Shown: positions 24,395 to 32,993 of the stretch, piece after piece | How the letters are laid out: each line of letters starts with the position of its first letter | Numbering within the stretch: the first letter of the stretch is position 1 | NCBI GenBank assembly: GCA_963740765.1 | Contig: CAVUFN010000001.1 | Span: 124,001-188,000, forward strand | Reading direction: 5' to 3' | Source: DATLGB01 sp963740765 | GTDB lineage: Bacteria; Actinomycetota; Thermoleophilia; Solirubrobacterales; Solirubrobacteraceae | Length of the DNA: 64,000 bases | Notes under the pieces: model-generated | The model's database searches: none | Seen by the model: only the letters and a program-made list of their open reading frames with translations | Told to the model about the DNA's origin: nothing | Program-made: the position numbers and the translations under genes

Positions 24395-26070
24395 TGCCCG
24401 ACTTCGATCTCAAGCACCGGTCCCGTCAGCTCACCGACGGGCCGCATCGCGCCGCCGCGCGCGCCTACCTGCACGGCATCGGCTTCGACGCCGAGGCCCT
24501 CTCCAAGCCGATCATCGGCGTCGCCTCGACGTGGATCGAGACCATGCCCTGCAACTTCCACCTGCGCGCGCTCGCCGCGAAGGTCAAGGAGGGCATCCGC
24601 GAGGCCGGCGGCACGCCGATGGAGCTCAACACGATCGCCATCTCCGACGGGATCACGATGGGCACGAGCGGGATGAAGACGAGCCTCGTCTCCCGCGAGG
24701 TGATCGCGGACTCCATCGAGCTCGTCGCCGAGGGCCACCTGTTCGATGCCCTGGTCGTGCTCACCGGCTGCGACAAGACCATCCCCGGCGGCGCCATGGC
24801 CCTCGCGCGCGTGAACGTCCCCGGCGTCCTGCTCTACGGCGGCAGCATCATGCCCGGCCGCTGGCGCGGCCACGACGTCACGATCCAGGACGTCTTCGAG
24901 GCGGTCGGTGCCCACGCCGCCGGCAAGATGAGCGACGAGGACCTCGCCGACCTCGAGAAGCACGCCAGCCCGGGCGCCGGCGCGTGCGGCGCCCAGTTCA
25001 CCGCCAACACGATGGGGATGATCTTCGAGATCCTCGGCCTCAGCCCGTCCGGCTCGAGCATGGTCCCCGCCGAGGACGGCCGCAAGCCCGAGGTCGCCAA
25101 GGAGGCCGGGCGGCTGGTCATGGACGTCCTCAGGCGCGGCCTGCGGCCCCGCGACGTCATCACGCGCGAGGGTCTGGAGAACGCGATCGCCGCGACCGCC
25201 ACCAGCGGCGGCTCGACCAACGCCGTCCTGCACCTCAAGGCGCTCGCCGCCGAGGCGGGCGTCGAGCTCGGCCTGCAGGACTTCGACCGCATCAGCGAGG
25301 CCACCGCCACCACGTGCGACCTCAAGCCGGGCGGCAAGTACGTCGCGGCCGATCTCTACCAGGCCGGCGGCGTCCCGCTCGTGGCCAAGCGCCTCTCGGA
25401 GCTTGGGGTCCTGCACGAGGACGCCATGACCGTGACGGGCCAGACGATCGGCGAGATCGCCAGGGCGGCCACGGAGACCGAGGGTCAGGAGGTGGTGCTC
25501 CCCGCGGACGCGCCGCTGAAGTCGACGGGCGGCCTCGCGATCCTGGGCGGGAACCTCGCCCCCGACGGGTCCGTGGTCAAGCTGAGCGGGCACGAGCGCC
25601 GCTACCACCAGGGCCCCGCCCGCGTCTTCGAGGGTGAGGAGGCCGCGATGGCCGCCGTCACCACCGGGCAGATCAACGAGGGCGACGTCCTCGTGATCCG
25701 CAACGAGGGTCCCGTCGGCGGCCCCGGCATGCGCGAGATGCTCGCCGTCACCGCCGCGCTGGCCGGCAACGGCATGGGGGAGCACGTCGCGCTGCTCACC
25801 GACGGCCGCTTCTCGGGCGCCACCCGCGGCTTCATGGCCGGCCACGTCGCCCCCGAAGCGGTCAAGGGCGGGCCGATCGCCGCCGTCCGCGAGGGCGACA
25901 CGATCACCATCGACGTCGAGAAGCGCCGGATGGACGTGGACCTGAGCGACGATGAGATCGCCGCGCGGATCGCCGCCTACGACATCCCGCCCGCCAAGCA
26001 CACCACGGGCGTGCTCGGCAAGTACGCGAAGATGGTCTCCAGCGCCGCCGAAGGCGCCATCACGAGCTGA
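24394..26070 (+). CDS. ilvD: Dihydroxy-acid dehydratase
   Basis: IlvD dehydrates 2,3-dihydroxy acids in valine, leucine and isoleucine synthesis and uses an Fe-S cluster plus Mg2+. The 558-residue length, the conserved cysteines in ETMPCNFHL, LTGCDKTIPGG and GAGACGAQFTANTM, and the C-terminal TDGRFSGATRGFMAGH are all present. The start is GTG, overlapping the previous stop by one base. No other ilv gene is nearby. The last 11 bases overlap the convergent hydrolase gene. Confidence 0.95.
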   Translation: MPDFDLKHRSRQLTDGPHRAAARAYLHGIGFDAEALSKPIIGVASTWIETMPCNFHLRALAAKVKEGIREAGGTPMELNTIAISDGITMGTSGMKTSLVSREVIADSIELVAEGHLFDALVVLTGCDKTIPGGAMALARVNVPGVLLYGGSIMPGRWRGHDVTIQDVFEAVGAHAAGKMSDEDLADLEKHASPGAGACGAQFTANTMGMIFEILGLSPSGSSMVPAEDGRKPEVAKEAGRLVMDVLRRGLRPRDVITREGLENAIAATATSGGSTNAVLHLKALAAEAGVELGLQDFDRISEATATTCDLKPGGKYVAADLYQAGGVPLVAKRLSELGVLHEDAMTVTGQTIGEIARAATETEGQEVVLPADAPLKSTGGLAILGGNLAPDGSVVKLSGHERRYHQGPARVFEGEEAAMAAVTTGQINEGDVLVIRNEGPVGGPGMREMLAVTAALAGNGMGEHVALLTDGRFSGATRGFMAGHVAPEAVKGGPIAAVREGDTITIDVEKRRMDVDLSDDEIAARIAAYDIPPAKHTTGVLGKYAKMVSSAAEGAITS

Positions 26071-26917
26071 GGAAGTCCGCGACCTCGCGGTTGAAGCGCT
26101 CGGGCGCCTCGAGCTGGACCACGTGTCCGATGCCGTCGTAGATCGACTTGCGCGCGTCCGGGATCAGTCGCTCGAGCTCGTTGGCGTGACCGACCCCGAC
26201 CAGCGAGTCGGCCGTGCCCCAGACGATCAGCGTGGGGCAGCGAACCGCCGAGAGCTCGTCCCGCAGGGGGTAGGAGGCCAGCGCCTGGAAGGCGGGCAGG
26301 AAGCCGGACGTGCGCTTGCCCCCGGTGATCAGCAGCTCGCGCTGGAGCTCGGGCGCCAGCGGTGCGCGGATGCCGCCGAAGCGCAGGGCGCGCGTGCGCG
26401 CGCGGGGCCGGCGCAGCAGCCACTCCGGGACCTCGGAGAAGACGCGGGCGGCGAGCGCCTCCGTGGCGTTGGCGACCGTCACCAGCGGCTTGGCGTGACG
26501 GTACTCCTGCCACAGCACCGCGGCGCTGACCAGGACCAGTCGCTCGACGAGGTCCGGCCGCCGGATCGCCAGCTCCAGCGCGATGAACCCGCCCATCGAG
26601 TTGCCGACGAGCACCGCCGAGTCGATGTCGAGGTGCTCCATGAGCTCCGCGACCGAGCGGGCGTAGCGCTCGATGGAGACGTCGCCGTCCACCGGCTCGG
26701 ACGCGCCGAACCCGCCCAGGTCCATGGCGATGCAGCGGTGCGACTCCGCGAAGGCGGGGAGATTCTCGAGCCAGTTCTGCCACGACCCGCCGAGCCCGTG
26801 CACGAAGACCAGCGCGGGGCCCTCGCCGATGTCGACGTACGTCATCTCCGACCCGTCGATCGAGGCGCGGTGCGTGACCGCCGGCCATTCCACGTCGAGC
26901 CACGCCGAGCGCTGCAT
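26060..26917 (-). CDS. Alpha/beta-hydrolase
   Basis: A 285-residue alpha/beta-hydrolase. The oxyanion region is VHGLGGSWQNW, the nucleophile elbow is VGNSMGGFIALELA (Ser as nucleophile), the acid is in LIVWGTADSLVG and the catalytic His is in GIGHVVQLEAPERF. All triad members are present. The substrate is unknown; the family includes esterases and C-C hydrolases. The start is placed at ATG 26917 because a TATGTT hexamer lies exactly seven bases upstream. An in-frame ATG at 26929 would overlap that hexamer. Confidence 0.88.
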   Translation of the reverse strand: MQRSAWLDVEWPAVTHRASIDGSEMTYVDIGEGPALVFVHGLGGSWQNWLENLPAFAESHRCIAMDLGGFGASEPVDGDVSIERYARSVAELMEHLDIDSAVLVGNSMGGFIALELAIRRPDLVERLVLVSAAVLWQEYRHAKPLVTVANATEALAARVFSEVPEWLLRRPRARTRALRFGGIRAPLAPELQRELLITGGKRTSGFLPAFQALASYPLRDELSAVRCPTLIVWGTADSLVGVGHANELERLIPDARKSIYDGIGHVVQLEAPERFNREVADFLSS

Positions 26918-26924
26918 CCGGTGC

Positions 26925-26930
26925 AACATA
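26925..26930 (-). promoter_or_regulatory. -10-like TATGTT of the hydrolase gene
   Basis: Read on the minus strand, TATGTT is followed by GCACCGG and ATG (26917). Confidence 0.5.
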
Positions 26931-26985
26931 CGACCGGTCGCGCAGGACCCGTTGCACGGGTTTCATAATTGCCCCCACAACGCTT

Positions 26986-26991
26986 TAGAAT
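26986..26991 (+). promoter_or_regulatory. -10-like TAGAAT of the L,D-transpeptidase gene
   Basis: TAGAAT lies ten bases before ATG 27002 and overlaps an alternative ATG at 26990. No clear -35 was seen. Confidence 0.5.
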
Positions 26992-27001
26992 GCGCGCGCA
27001 C

Positions 27002-28036
27002 ATGAAGAAGTCCGTCATGGCCGTCATCGGCGCCGTCGCTGTCCTGGCCATCCTCGTCGGCGGGATGCTCGCCTACGACTCAGGACGCAAGAACACGATC
27101 GCCAAGGGCATCAGCATCGGCGGCGTCGAGGTGGGCGGCCTCGAGCGCGCCGCCGCCGAGGACAAGCTGCGCGCGCAGCTGGCCCGGCCGCTGCGCCAGC
27201 CGATCGTCGCCAAGTGGCACAAGCGGCACTTCACGCTCACCCCGGAGCGCTCGCAGGTCGTCGTCAACATCGAGGACAGCGTCGACGCCGCGATCCGGCG
27301 CTCCCGCGAGGGCGGCGCCATCAAGCGATCGATCCGCAACCTGACCGGCGGCACGATCAGCACGGACGTCGACGTCGACGTCTCCTACGACCGGGCGGCG
27401 GTCAGCGCGCTGGTCAAGCGCGTCCGCGAGCGGCTCGACCGCGAGGCCGTCGACGCCGACGTCGAAATCGGCACGTCCGGCGTCACGACCGTCCGCTCCC
27501 ACGGCGGACTCGAGGTCGACACGCGCGCGCTCAGCCGCAGCGTCCGCCGCAAGCTCGTCTCGACCGAGGCCACGCGCGAGTTCGCCATCGACGCGGAGAA
27601 GGTCAAGCCCAAGGTCACCACCAAGGAGCTCGCGCAGAAGTACCCGAAGATCATCGTGGTCAACAGGAGCGGGTTCCAGCTGCAGCTCTACCGCAACCTC
27701 AAGCCGGAGAAGTCCTACCCGATCGCCGTCGGCATGGCCGGCCTGGAGACGCCGCAGGGCCTCTACAAGATCCAGGACAAGCAGGTCGACCCGTACTGGC
27801 ACGTGCCGGACTCCGACTGGGCGGGCAGCCTCGCCGGCTCGGTCGTCCCGCCCGGCCCGAGCAACCCGATCAAGGCGCGCTGGATGGGCATCTACAACGG
27901 CGCGGGCATCCACGGGACCAGCGACACGGGCTCGTTGGGCAGCGCCGCGTCGCACGGCTGCATCCGCATGTCGGTCCCCGAGGTCGAGGACCTCTTCGAC
28001 CGCGTCGACGTCGGCACCCCCGTCTACATCGGGTGA
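27002..28036 (+). CDS. L,D-transpeptidase (YkuD) with PG-binding domain
   Basis: A 344-residue exported protein. The N-terminal membrane helix or uncleaved signal (about 4-24) precedes a VanW/peptidoglycan-binding-4-like region (about 35-210, starting ISIGGVEVGGLERAAAEDKL). A C-terminal YkuD catalytic domain follows, with IHGTSDTGSLG and SHGCIRMSV, in which His318 and Cys320 are the active residues. It should form 3-3 cross-links in peptidoglycan or attach proteins to it. One base separates its stop from that of the convergent small gene. Confidence 0.93.
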   Translation: MKKSVMAVIGAVAVLAILVGGMLAYDSGRKNTIAKGISIGGVEVGGLERAAAEDKLRAQLARPLRQPIVAKWHKRHFTLTPERSQVVVNIEDSVDAAIRRSREGGAIKRSIRNLTGGTISTDVDVDVSYDRAAVSALVKRVRERLDREAVDADVEIGTSGVTTVRSHGGLEVDTRALSRSVRRKLVSTEATREFAIDAEKVKPKVTTKELAQKYPKIIVVNRSGFQLQLYRNLKPEKSYPIAVGMAGLETPQGLYKIQDKQVDPYWHVPDSDWAGSLAGSVVPPGPSNPIKARWMGIYNGAGIHGTSDTGSLGSAASHGCIRMSVPEVEDLFDRVDVGTPVYIG

Positions 28037-28037
28037 G

Positions 28038-28319
28038 TCAGAACGCGGGCGCCGTGATGGCGCCGGGCGGCACTTCCTCCCAACCCTTGGCCAGCAGGGA
28101 GGCGTGGTGGTCCGAATGGCGAATGCACAGGGCACCGATGTGCACGCCCCTTGTCTCTTTGCGCATGACCGCGTACCAGAGCGTCGTCGCGTCGCTTCCT
28201 CCCTGGATGCGATGCCACGGCGCGGGCGGGCCGTCAACCGGATCGGCCGTCCCGCTCTCGACGAGCTGGCGCCCGGTGGCGACCTGACCTGTGGACGTGT
28301 CGATGAAGAACTCACCCAT
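28038..28319 (-). CDS. Hypothetical protein opposite the recombinase start
   Basis: A 93-residue protein starting MGEFFIDTSTGQVATGRQLV. It contains WHRIQGGSDATTLWYAVMRK, a CIRHSDHH patch and a C-terminus KGWEEVPPGAITAPAF. It looks like a small soluble beta protein. The family is not recognised. A minus-strand TATCGT hexamer lies eight bases before its ATG, supporting a real gene. Its 5' end overlaps the conventional start of the divergent tyrosine recombinase by 17 bases. Confidence 0.68.
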   Translation of the reverse strand: MGEFFIDTSTGQVATGRQLVESGTADPVDGPPAPWHRIQGGSDATTLWYAVMRKETRGVHIGALCIRHSDHHASLLAKGWEEVPPGAITAPAF

Positions 28320-29238
28320 CCCCTCCGACGATACGCGGACGCAGCTGCCGGACCCCTGGCGCGAGGCCCTGAACCTGTTCGACAAGGACCTGCGCCGCCG
28401 CGGCGCGGCTGAGCGGACGCGGCGCGCGTACGGCATGGATCTCGGCCAGCTCGCGGGCTGGTGCGCCCAGCGCAGCGTCGACCCGGCCGACGTCGACTAC
28501 AAGACGCTGCGCCGCTACGCGGCCCACCTGTCCGAGCGGCGGGTGGTGGCCGCGACGGTCGCTCGCAAGCTCGCGGCCTCGCGCCAGTTCTTCGGCTCGC
28601 TCGTCGAGCACGGGCACATGGGCGCCAACCCGGCCGATCTGCTGCCGCTGCCGCGCAAGGAGCAGCCGCTTCCCAAGGCGCTCAACAGCACCGACGTCGG
28701 CAACCTGCTGGACCGGATCCCCACGACCACGCCGCTCGAGCTGCGCGACCGCGCGCTGTTCGAGATCGCCTACGGGTGCGGGTTGCGCGCCGAGGAGCTC
28801 GTCTCCTTCGACCTCGAGCAGCTCGACTTCGACCGCGAGCAGGTGCGGGTGGAGGGGAAGGGCGCCAAGACGCGCTACGTGCCCGCCGGCGAGCACGCGC
28901 TCGGCGCGGTGCGCGACTACCTCGACCGCGGCCGGCCCGCGCTGGCCACGAGCGACGACGAGCGTGCGCTGTTCCTCTCCAAGACGGGGCGGAGGCTGTC
29001 CACCAGCGACGTCCGCCGCCGCCTCCGCGCGTGGGCGCGGCACGCCAGAAGCCAGCCCGCCCTGCATCCCCACCAGCTTCGGCACTCGTTCGCGACGCAC
29101 CTGCTGGAGGGCGGCGCGGACCTGCGCGCCATCCAGGAGCTGCTTGGGCACGCAACCATCTCGACCACTCAGGTCTACACTCGCGTAGACTCCGCGCGCT
29201 TGCGGGCAGCGTACGAAAACAGCCACCCGCGGGCCTGA
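28303..29238 (+). CDS. xerC: Tyrosine recombinase, XerC/XerD-like
   Basis: A 311-residue site-specific recombinase with an N-terminal SAM-like core-binding domain (about 15-100) and a C-terminal catalytic domain. The catalytic set is Arg in GLRAEELVS, Lys in GKGAKTRYVP, His-Arg in HQLRHSFATHLL, His in LGHATISTTQ and Tyr in TQVYTRV. Domain size matches XerC/XerD, which resolve chromosome dimers with FtsK. Which of the two it is cannot be decided here. ATG 28303 overlaps the divergent gene. A CTG at 28345 seven bases after TACGCG is a speculative alternative start. It is followed by a sigma factor after nine bases. Confidence 0.9.
   Translation: MKNSPIPSDDTRTQLPDPWREALNLFDKDLRRRGAAERTRRAYGMDLGQLAGWCAQRSVDPADVDYKTLRRYAAHLSERRVVAATVARKLAASRQFFGSLVEHGHMGANPADLLPLPRKEQPLPKALNSTDVGNLLDRIPTTTPLELRDRALFEIAYGCGLRAEELVSFDLEQLDFDREQVRVEGKGAKTRYVPAGEHALGAVRDYLDRGRPALATSDDERALFLSKTGRRLSTSDVRRRLRAWARHARSQPALHPHQLRHSFATHLLEGGADLRAIQELLGHATISTTQVYTRVDSARLRAAYENSHPRA
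28328..28333 (-). promoter_or_regulatory. -10-like TATCGT of the 93-residue gene
   Basis: On the minus strand TATCGT is followed by eight bases (CGGAGGGG) and ATG 28319. The G-rich spacer could also act as a weak ribosome binding site. Confidence 0.45.
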
Positions 29239-29242
29239 GAGG
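29237..29242 (+). promoter_or_regulatory. Ribosome binding site of the sigma factor gene
   Basis: GAGAGGA overlaps the recombinase stop and lies about five bases before GTG 29247, supporting that start. Confidence 0.6.
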
Positions 29243-29246
29243 ACAC

Positions 29247-30032
29247 GTGGAAACCAACGTCAAAGCGATCGAGCTCCGCGACCTCTGGCGCCGCTACAAG
29301 TCGACGGGCGACGAGCGGGCGCGCGAGCAACTCGTCGTCGCCTACTCGCCCCTGGTCAAATACGTGGCCGGCCGCATGTCGAGCGGGCTCCCGGCCCACG
29401 TCGAGGAGGCCGACCTCATCTCCTACGGCCTGATCGGCCTGATCAACGCGATCGAGCGCTTTGACATCGCGCGGGAGATCAAGTTCGAGACCTACGCGAT
29501 CACCCGCATCAAGGGCGCGATCATCGACGAGCTGCGCGCCCTGGACTGGGTGCCGCGCTCCGTCCGCGCCCGCGCGCGGGAGATCGAGCGCACGCACGGC
29601 AAGCTCGAGCACAAGCTGCACCGGACGCCGACGGACGACGAGATGGCCACGGAGATGAGCATCTCCGTCGAGGAGTTCCAGGAGGCGCTGGTCAAGATCT
29701 CCAATTCGACGGTCGTCGCGCTGGACGAGCTGTGGGCGGTCAGCGACGCGAGCGGCGACCAGGTGTCCCTGCTCGACACGCTGCACGACCCGGATGCGCC
29801 GGATCCGCAGCAGGTCCTGGACGCGTCCGAGCTCAAGGACCGCCTGGCGGACGCGATCAGCGCGCTGCCCGAGCGCGAGAAGCTCGTGATCGCGCTCTAC
29901 TACTACGAGAACCTGACCCTGCGGGAGATCGGCGAAGTGCTCGGCGTGACCGAGTCGCGCATCTCCCAGCTGCACACCAAGGCGGTGCTGCGGCTGAAGT
30001 CCCGTCTCCAGGGCGACAACCTGCGCGATTGA
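29247..30032 (+). CDS. FliA/WhiG-family RNA polymerase sigma factor
   Basis: A 261-residue sigma-70-family factor of the FliA/WhiG type. Region 2 contains KYVAGRMSSGLPAHVEEADL and FDIAREIKFETYAITRIKG. Region 3 contains ERTHGKLEHKLHRTPTDDEM. Region 4 has ALPEREKLVIALYYYENLTL and the helix-turn-helix VLGVTESRISQLH. In Streptomyces WhiG controls sporulation and lies close to dprA and rpsB; in flagellates FliA controls motility genes. No flagellar genes are in the window, so the regulon cannot be named. GTG 29247 has a good ribosome binding site. Confidence 0.92.
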   Translation: METNVKAIELRDLWRRYKSTGDERAREQLVVAYSPLVKYVAGRMSSGLPAHVEEADLISYGLIGLINAIERFDIAREIKFETYAITRIKGAIIDELRALDWVPRSVRARAREIERTHGKLEHKLHRTPTDDEMATEMSISVEEFQEALVKISNSTVVALDELWAVSDASGDQVSLLDTLHDPDAPDPQQVLDASELKDRLADAISALPEREKLVIALYYYENLTLREIGEVLGVTESRISQLHTKAVLRLKSRLQGDNLRD

Positions 30033-30048
30033 GCTCCGACGGCGGATC

Positions 30049-30612
30049 GTGGGCCCCCTTCGGCCCGTCCGGGGACGACGAGACCCCGCCGCCGCCGCAG
30101 CAGCCGAGCCCGAGCCCGAAGGGGTCGAGGCAGACGAGTTCCCCTCGCCAGCCGCAAGCGGGAACTCTGTCGAGGGGAACTCGCCCGCCCCGGCCCCTTC
30201 TCCCGACCCGCCTCCGCCGGAGCCGGAACCGGTCAGCTTCGCCCCGCCCGTGGCGGCACCGCCGCCCACGACGGCGCTCAACTGGCCCGCGCAGGCGCCC
30301 AAGCCGCCCGCGCCGCCGCCGGTCAGCCAGTGGCCCGGCGCGTCGCCGCTGCCCTACGGCGCGCCCAAGCGGACCGCCGGCAACGCCACCGCGTCGCTGG
30401 TCCTCGGCATCGTCGGCCTCGTCATGTGCCCGGTGGTCGCGTCCGTCCCGGCGATCTTCCTCGGCCAGTCCGCCAAGCGCGAGATCCGCGCGAACCCCAA
30501 TGAGCTCGGCGGCGAGTCGCAGGCGACCTGGGGCATCGCGCTCGGCTGGGTGGGCGTCGCCTTCGGGGTGCTCGTCCTGCTGCTGTTCCTGGCCGGCGCC
30601 AGCCAGGTCTAG
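30049..30612 (+). CDS. Pro-rich DUF4190-type membrane protein
   Basis: An 187-residue protein. The N-terminal 100 residues are Pro/Ala/Glu-rich and disordered. Two membrane helices follow (ASLVLGIVGLVMCPVVASVP and WVGVAFGVLVLLLFLAGA) separated by SAKREIRANPNELGG, the DUF4190 pattern. GTG 30049 is the first start in this frame. However, a TTG at 30029 overlapping the sigma-factor stop opens a natural-looking N-terminus (SSDGGSWAPFGPSGDDE) in another frame that would need a shift near 30110. Function is unknown. Its stop and that of the convergent DUF2752 gene share CTAG at 30609-30612. Confidence 0.72.
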   Translation: MGPLRPVRGRRDPAAAAAAEPEPEGVEADEFPSPAASGNSVEGNSPAPAPSPDPPPPEPEPVSFAPPVAAPPPTTALNWPAQAPKPPAPPPVSQWPGASPLPYGAPKRTAGNATASLVLGIVGLVMCPVVASVPAIFLGQSAKREIRANPNELGGESQATWGIALGWVGVAFGVLVLLLFLAGASQV

Positions 30613-30950
30613 GTGATCGCCCCGGCGTGGGCGAGCGCCCACGCCCAGGCGACCAGGAACGTCGCCACCACCGGCACCGCCCGAAGGACGCGGCGGCCCG
30701 CGACGGCCACGGTGGCGAGCGCGACGACCCACACGGCCCCGTATTCGAGCCAGCGCGCGTCGAGATGGGCGGCGAGCACGACCGCACGGGTCGCCCCGCA
30801 CAGCGGGCACGGCGCGCCCGTCAGCGCCTGGAACGGGCACACCGACGGCCCGTCCAGCACGGCGTGAACGGGCAGCAGTGCGCCGGCCGCAAAGGGGGCC
30901 AGCGCGGCGACGGTGACGCGTCGGTCCAAGCGCGATAGTTTGCCACGCAT
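30609..30950 (-). CDS. DUF2752 family membrane protein
   Basis: A protein of about 113 residues with three membrane helices and the DUF2752 signature CPFQALTGAPCPLCGATRA, in which the clustered cysteines are conserved. The function of the family is unknown. The ATG at 30950 lies in the palindrome CATG, directly opposed to the ATG (30949) of the divergent EF-G-like gene. A TTG at 30929 (giving MDRRVTVAALAPF) has a CAAACT hexamer seven bases upstream and may be the real start. Confidence 0.75.
   Translation of the reverse strand: MRGKLSRLDRRVTVAALAPFAAGALLPVHAVLDGPSVCPFQALTGAPCPLCGATRAVVLAAHLDARWLEYGAVWVVALATVAVAGRRVLRAVPVVATFLVAWAWALAHAGAIT
30936..30941 (+). promoter_or_regulatory. -10-like TAGTTT of the EF-G-like gene
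   Basis: TAGTTT lies seven bases before ATG 30949. Read on the other strand the same bases form CAAACT (30942-30937), a possible -10 for the DUF2752 gene. Confidence 0.5.
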
Positions 30951-32973
30951 GCCACATGCAGCTGCCGATCGCATCCGGAACGTCGCCCTGGTCGGACACC
31001 GCGGAAGCGGGAAGACCTCCCTGCACGAGGCGTTGTTGTTCGAAGCAGGCGTGACCAACCGGCTGGGGTCCGTGACGGAGGGGACGACGGTCTCCGACGC
31101 CGACGAGGACGAGAAGGCGCGCGGCATGTCGATCAGCGCAGCGCTGGAGAGCTTCGAATGGCAGGGCAACAAGGTCAACCTCATCGACACGCCCGGCGAG
31201 CCGTCCTTCGTCGCCGACGCGCTCGGCGCCCTGCGCGTGTGCGAGTCGGCGATCTTCGTCATCAACGCGGTCATGGGCGTCGAGGTCTCCACCCAGCGAC
31301 TCTGGGACCGGGCGTCCGAGCTCGGCGTCGCCCGCCTGCTCTACGTGAACATGCTCGACCGCGAGCGCGCCGACTTCTTCCGGACGCTCGACGCGCTCAA
31401 GCAGGCCTTCGGCGCCCATGTCGTCGCCACGGAGATCCCCATCGGCGCCGAGCACGAGGTCCGCGGCCTGATCGACCTGGTCGACATGAAGGCGTACGAA
31501 TACGAGGGCGCCGGCAAGGACAACGGCCACGAGATCCCGATCCCGGAGGACCTCCAGGAGCTGGCCGGCGAGTACCGCGAGAAGCTCATGGACGAGGTCG
31601 CCGAGAACTCGGAGGCGCTGATGGAGCGCTACCTCGACGGCGACACCATCTCCCACGACGAGATCGTCCACGCGCTCGAGGAGGGCACGGAGCGCGGTCT
31701 CGTCTTCCCCGTCACCTGCGGCGTCGCGACGGCGCACCTGGGCGCCGACCGCCTGCTGGACGCGATCGTCGAGGACCTCCCGTCGCCGGCCCACCACGGC
31801 GCGATCGAGGCCGACGAGATGACGCTCGAGCCCGTCGAGGACAAGGAGATGTTCGCCTACGTCTGGAAGACGCGGGCCGACGCCTTCACCGGCCGCGTCA
31901 ACCTGTTCCGCATCTATCAGGGCACGCTCGACGGCAACACGACCGTCATGAACACGCGCACCCACCACAAGGAGCGCGTGTCGCTGACGGAGTCCTTCGG
32001 CCCCGGCGACATCGGCGCGGTGGCCAAGCTCAAGGAGACCAAGGCGGGGGACTGGCTCGCGGCGCGCGACACGCCGATCCACATGCCCTCGATCCGCCTC
32101 CCCGCCCCGGTCATGGCGTTCTCGATCGAGCCGGCCCACAAGGGTGACGAGGAGAAGGTCTACACCTCGCTGCACCGGCTCCAGGAGGAGGACCCGACCA
32201 TCGACCTGCACCGGGACCCGCAGACCGGCGAGCAGATCGTGGCCGGGCTGTCCCAGCTGCACGTCGAGGTCACCGTCGAGCGCTTGAAGAGCCGCTTCGG
32301 CGTCGAGGTCACGCTCAAGCCGCCGCGCGTCCCGTACCAGGAGACCATCCGCGGGTCGGCGACCGCCCACGGCCGCCACAAGAAGCAGACGGGCGGGCGC
32401 GGGCAGTTCGGCGACTGCCACATCCGCATCGAGCCCTGCGAGGACGACTTCGAGTTCGTCAACGAGATCAAGGGCGGCGTGATCCCCCACAGCTTCATCC
32501 CCGCGGTGGAGAAGGGCGTGCGCGAGGCGATGACGGGCGGGATCGTGGCGGGCTTCCCGCTGCGCGGTGTCCGCGTCCGGCTCTACGACGGCAGCTACCA
32601 CACCGTCGACTCGTCGGAGATGGCGTTCAAGCTCGCGGGCTCGCTCGCCATGAAGGAGGCGATGGCGGCCGCGGGGCCCGTCCTGCTCGAGCCGATCATG
32701 CACGTGACGGTGTCCACGCCAGAGGATCACGTCGGCGACGTGATGGGCGATCTGTCCTCACGCCGGGGGCGGCCGCTGGGCACCGAGGCGGCCGGGCCGA
32801 TGACCGAGGTCAAGGCCGAGGTGCCGATGGCGGAGATGCTCGCGTACGCTCAGGATCTGCGCTCGCTCACCCAGGGACAGGGCGAGTACACGATGGAGTT
32901 CGCGCGCTATGAGGAGATCCCCGCGCACCTCGCCGCAAAGGTGGTTGCGGCGGCCGACGAAGTGCCTGCTTAG
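30949..32973 (+). CDS. EF-G-like GTPase (FusA2 type)
   Basis: A 674-residue paralogue of elongation factor G. The G domain has GHRGSGKTSL (G1, residues 16-25), an ARGMSI switch element, DTPGEPSF (G3, residues 80-87) and NMLD (G4). Domains II-V follow, with PAHKGDEEKVYTSLHRL, GELHVEV-like SQLHVEV and RRGRPLG. In canonical EF-G, G3 reads DTPGH with a catalytic histidine, which is Glu84 here. Domain IV lacks the full-length EF-G tip and the protein is about 20 residues shorter. Such EF-G-like proteins are accessory ribosomal GTPases of uncertain role. It stands alone, away from rpsL/fusA/tuf. Confidence 0.88.
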   Translation: MPHAAADRIRNVALVGHRGSGKTSLHEALLFEAGVTNRLGSVTEGTTVSDADEDEKARGMSISAALESFEWQGNKVNLIDTPGEPSFVADALGALRVCESAIFVINAVMGVEVSTQRLWDRASELGVARLLYVNMLDRERADFFRTLDALKQAFGAHVVATEIPIGAEHEVRGLIDLVDMKAYEYEGAGKDNGHEIPIPEDLQELAGEYREKLMDEVAENSEALMERYLDGDTISHDEIVHALEEGTERGLVFPVTCGVATAHLGADRLLDAIVEDLPSPAHHGAIEADEMTLEPVEDKEMFAYVWKTRADAFTGRVNLFRIYQGTLDGNTTVMNTRTHHKERVSLTESFGPGDIGAVAKLKETKAGDWLAARDTPIHMPSIRLPAPVMAFSIEPAHKGDEEKVYTSLHRLQEEDPTIDLHRDPQTGEQIVAGLSQLHVEVTVERLKSRFGVEVTLKPPRVPYQETIRGSATAHGRHKKQTGGRGQFGDCHIRIEPCEDDFEFVNEIKGGVIPHSFIPAVEKGVREAMTGGIVAGFPLRGVRVRLYDGSYHTVDSSEMAFKLAGSLAMKEAMAAAGPVLLEPIMHVTVSTPEDHVGDVMGDLSSRRGRPLGTEAAGPMTEVKAEVPMAEMLAYAQDLRSLTQGQGEYTMEFARYEEIPAHLAAKVVAAADEVPA

Positions 32974-32976
32974 CAC

Positions 32977-32982
32977 TAACGT
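32977..32982 (+). promoter_or_regulatory. Possible -10 TAACGT before the zinc-finger protein gene
   Basis: TAACGT lies 11 bases before the TTG at 32994, longer than the usual spacing in this window. Confidence 0.3.
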
Positions 32983-32993
32983 GCGGCTTCGGT

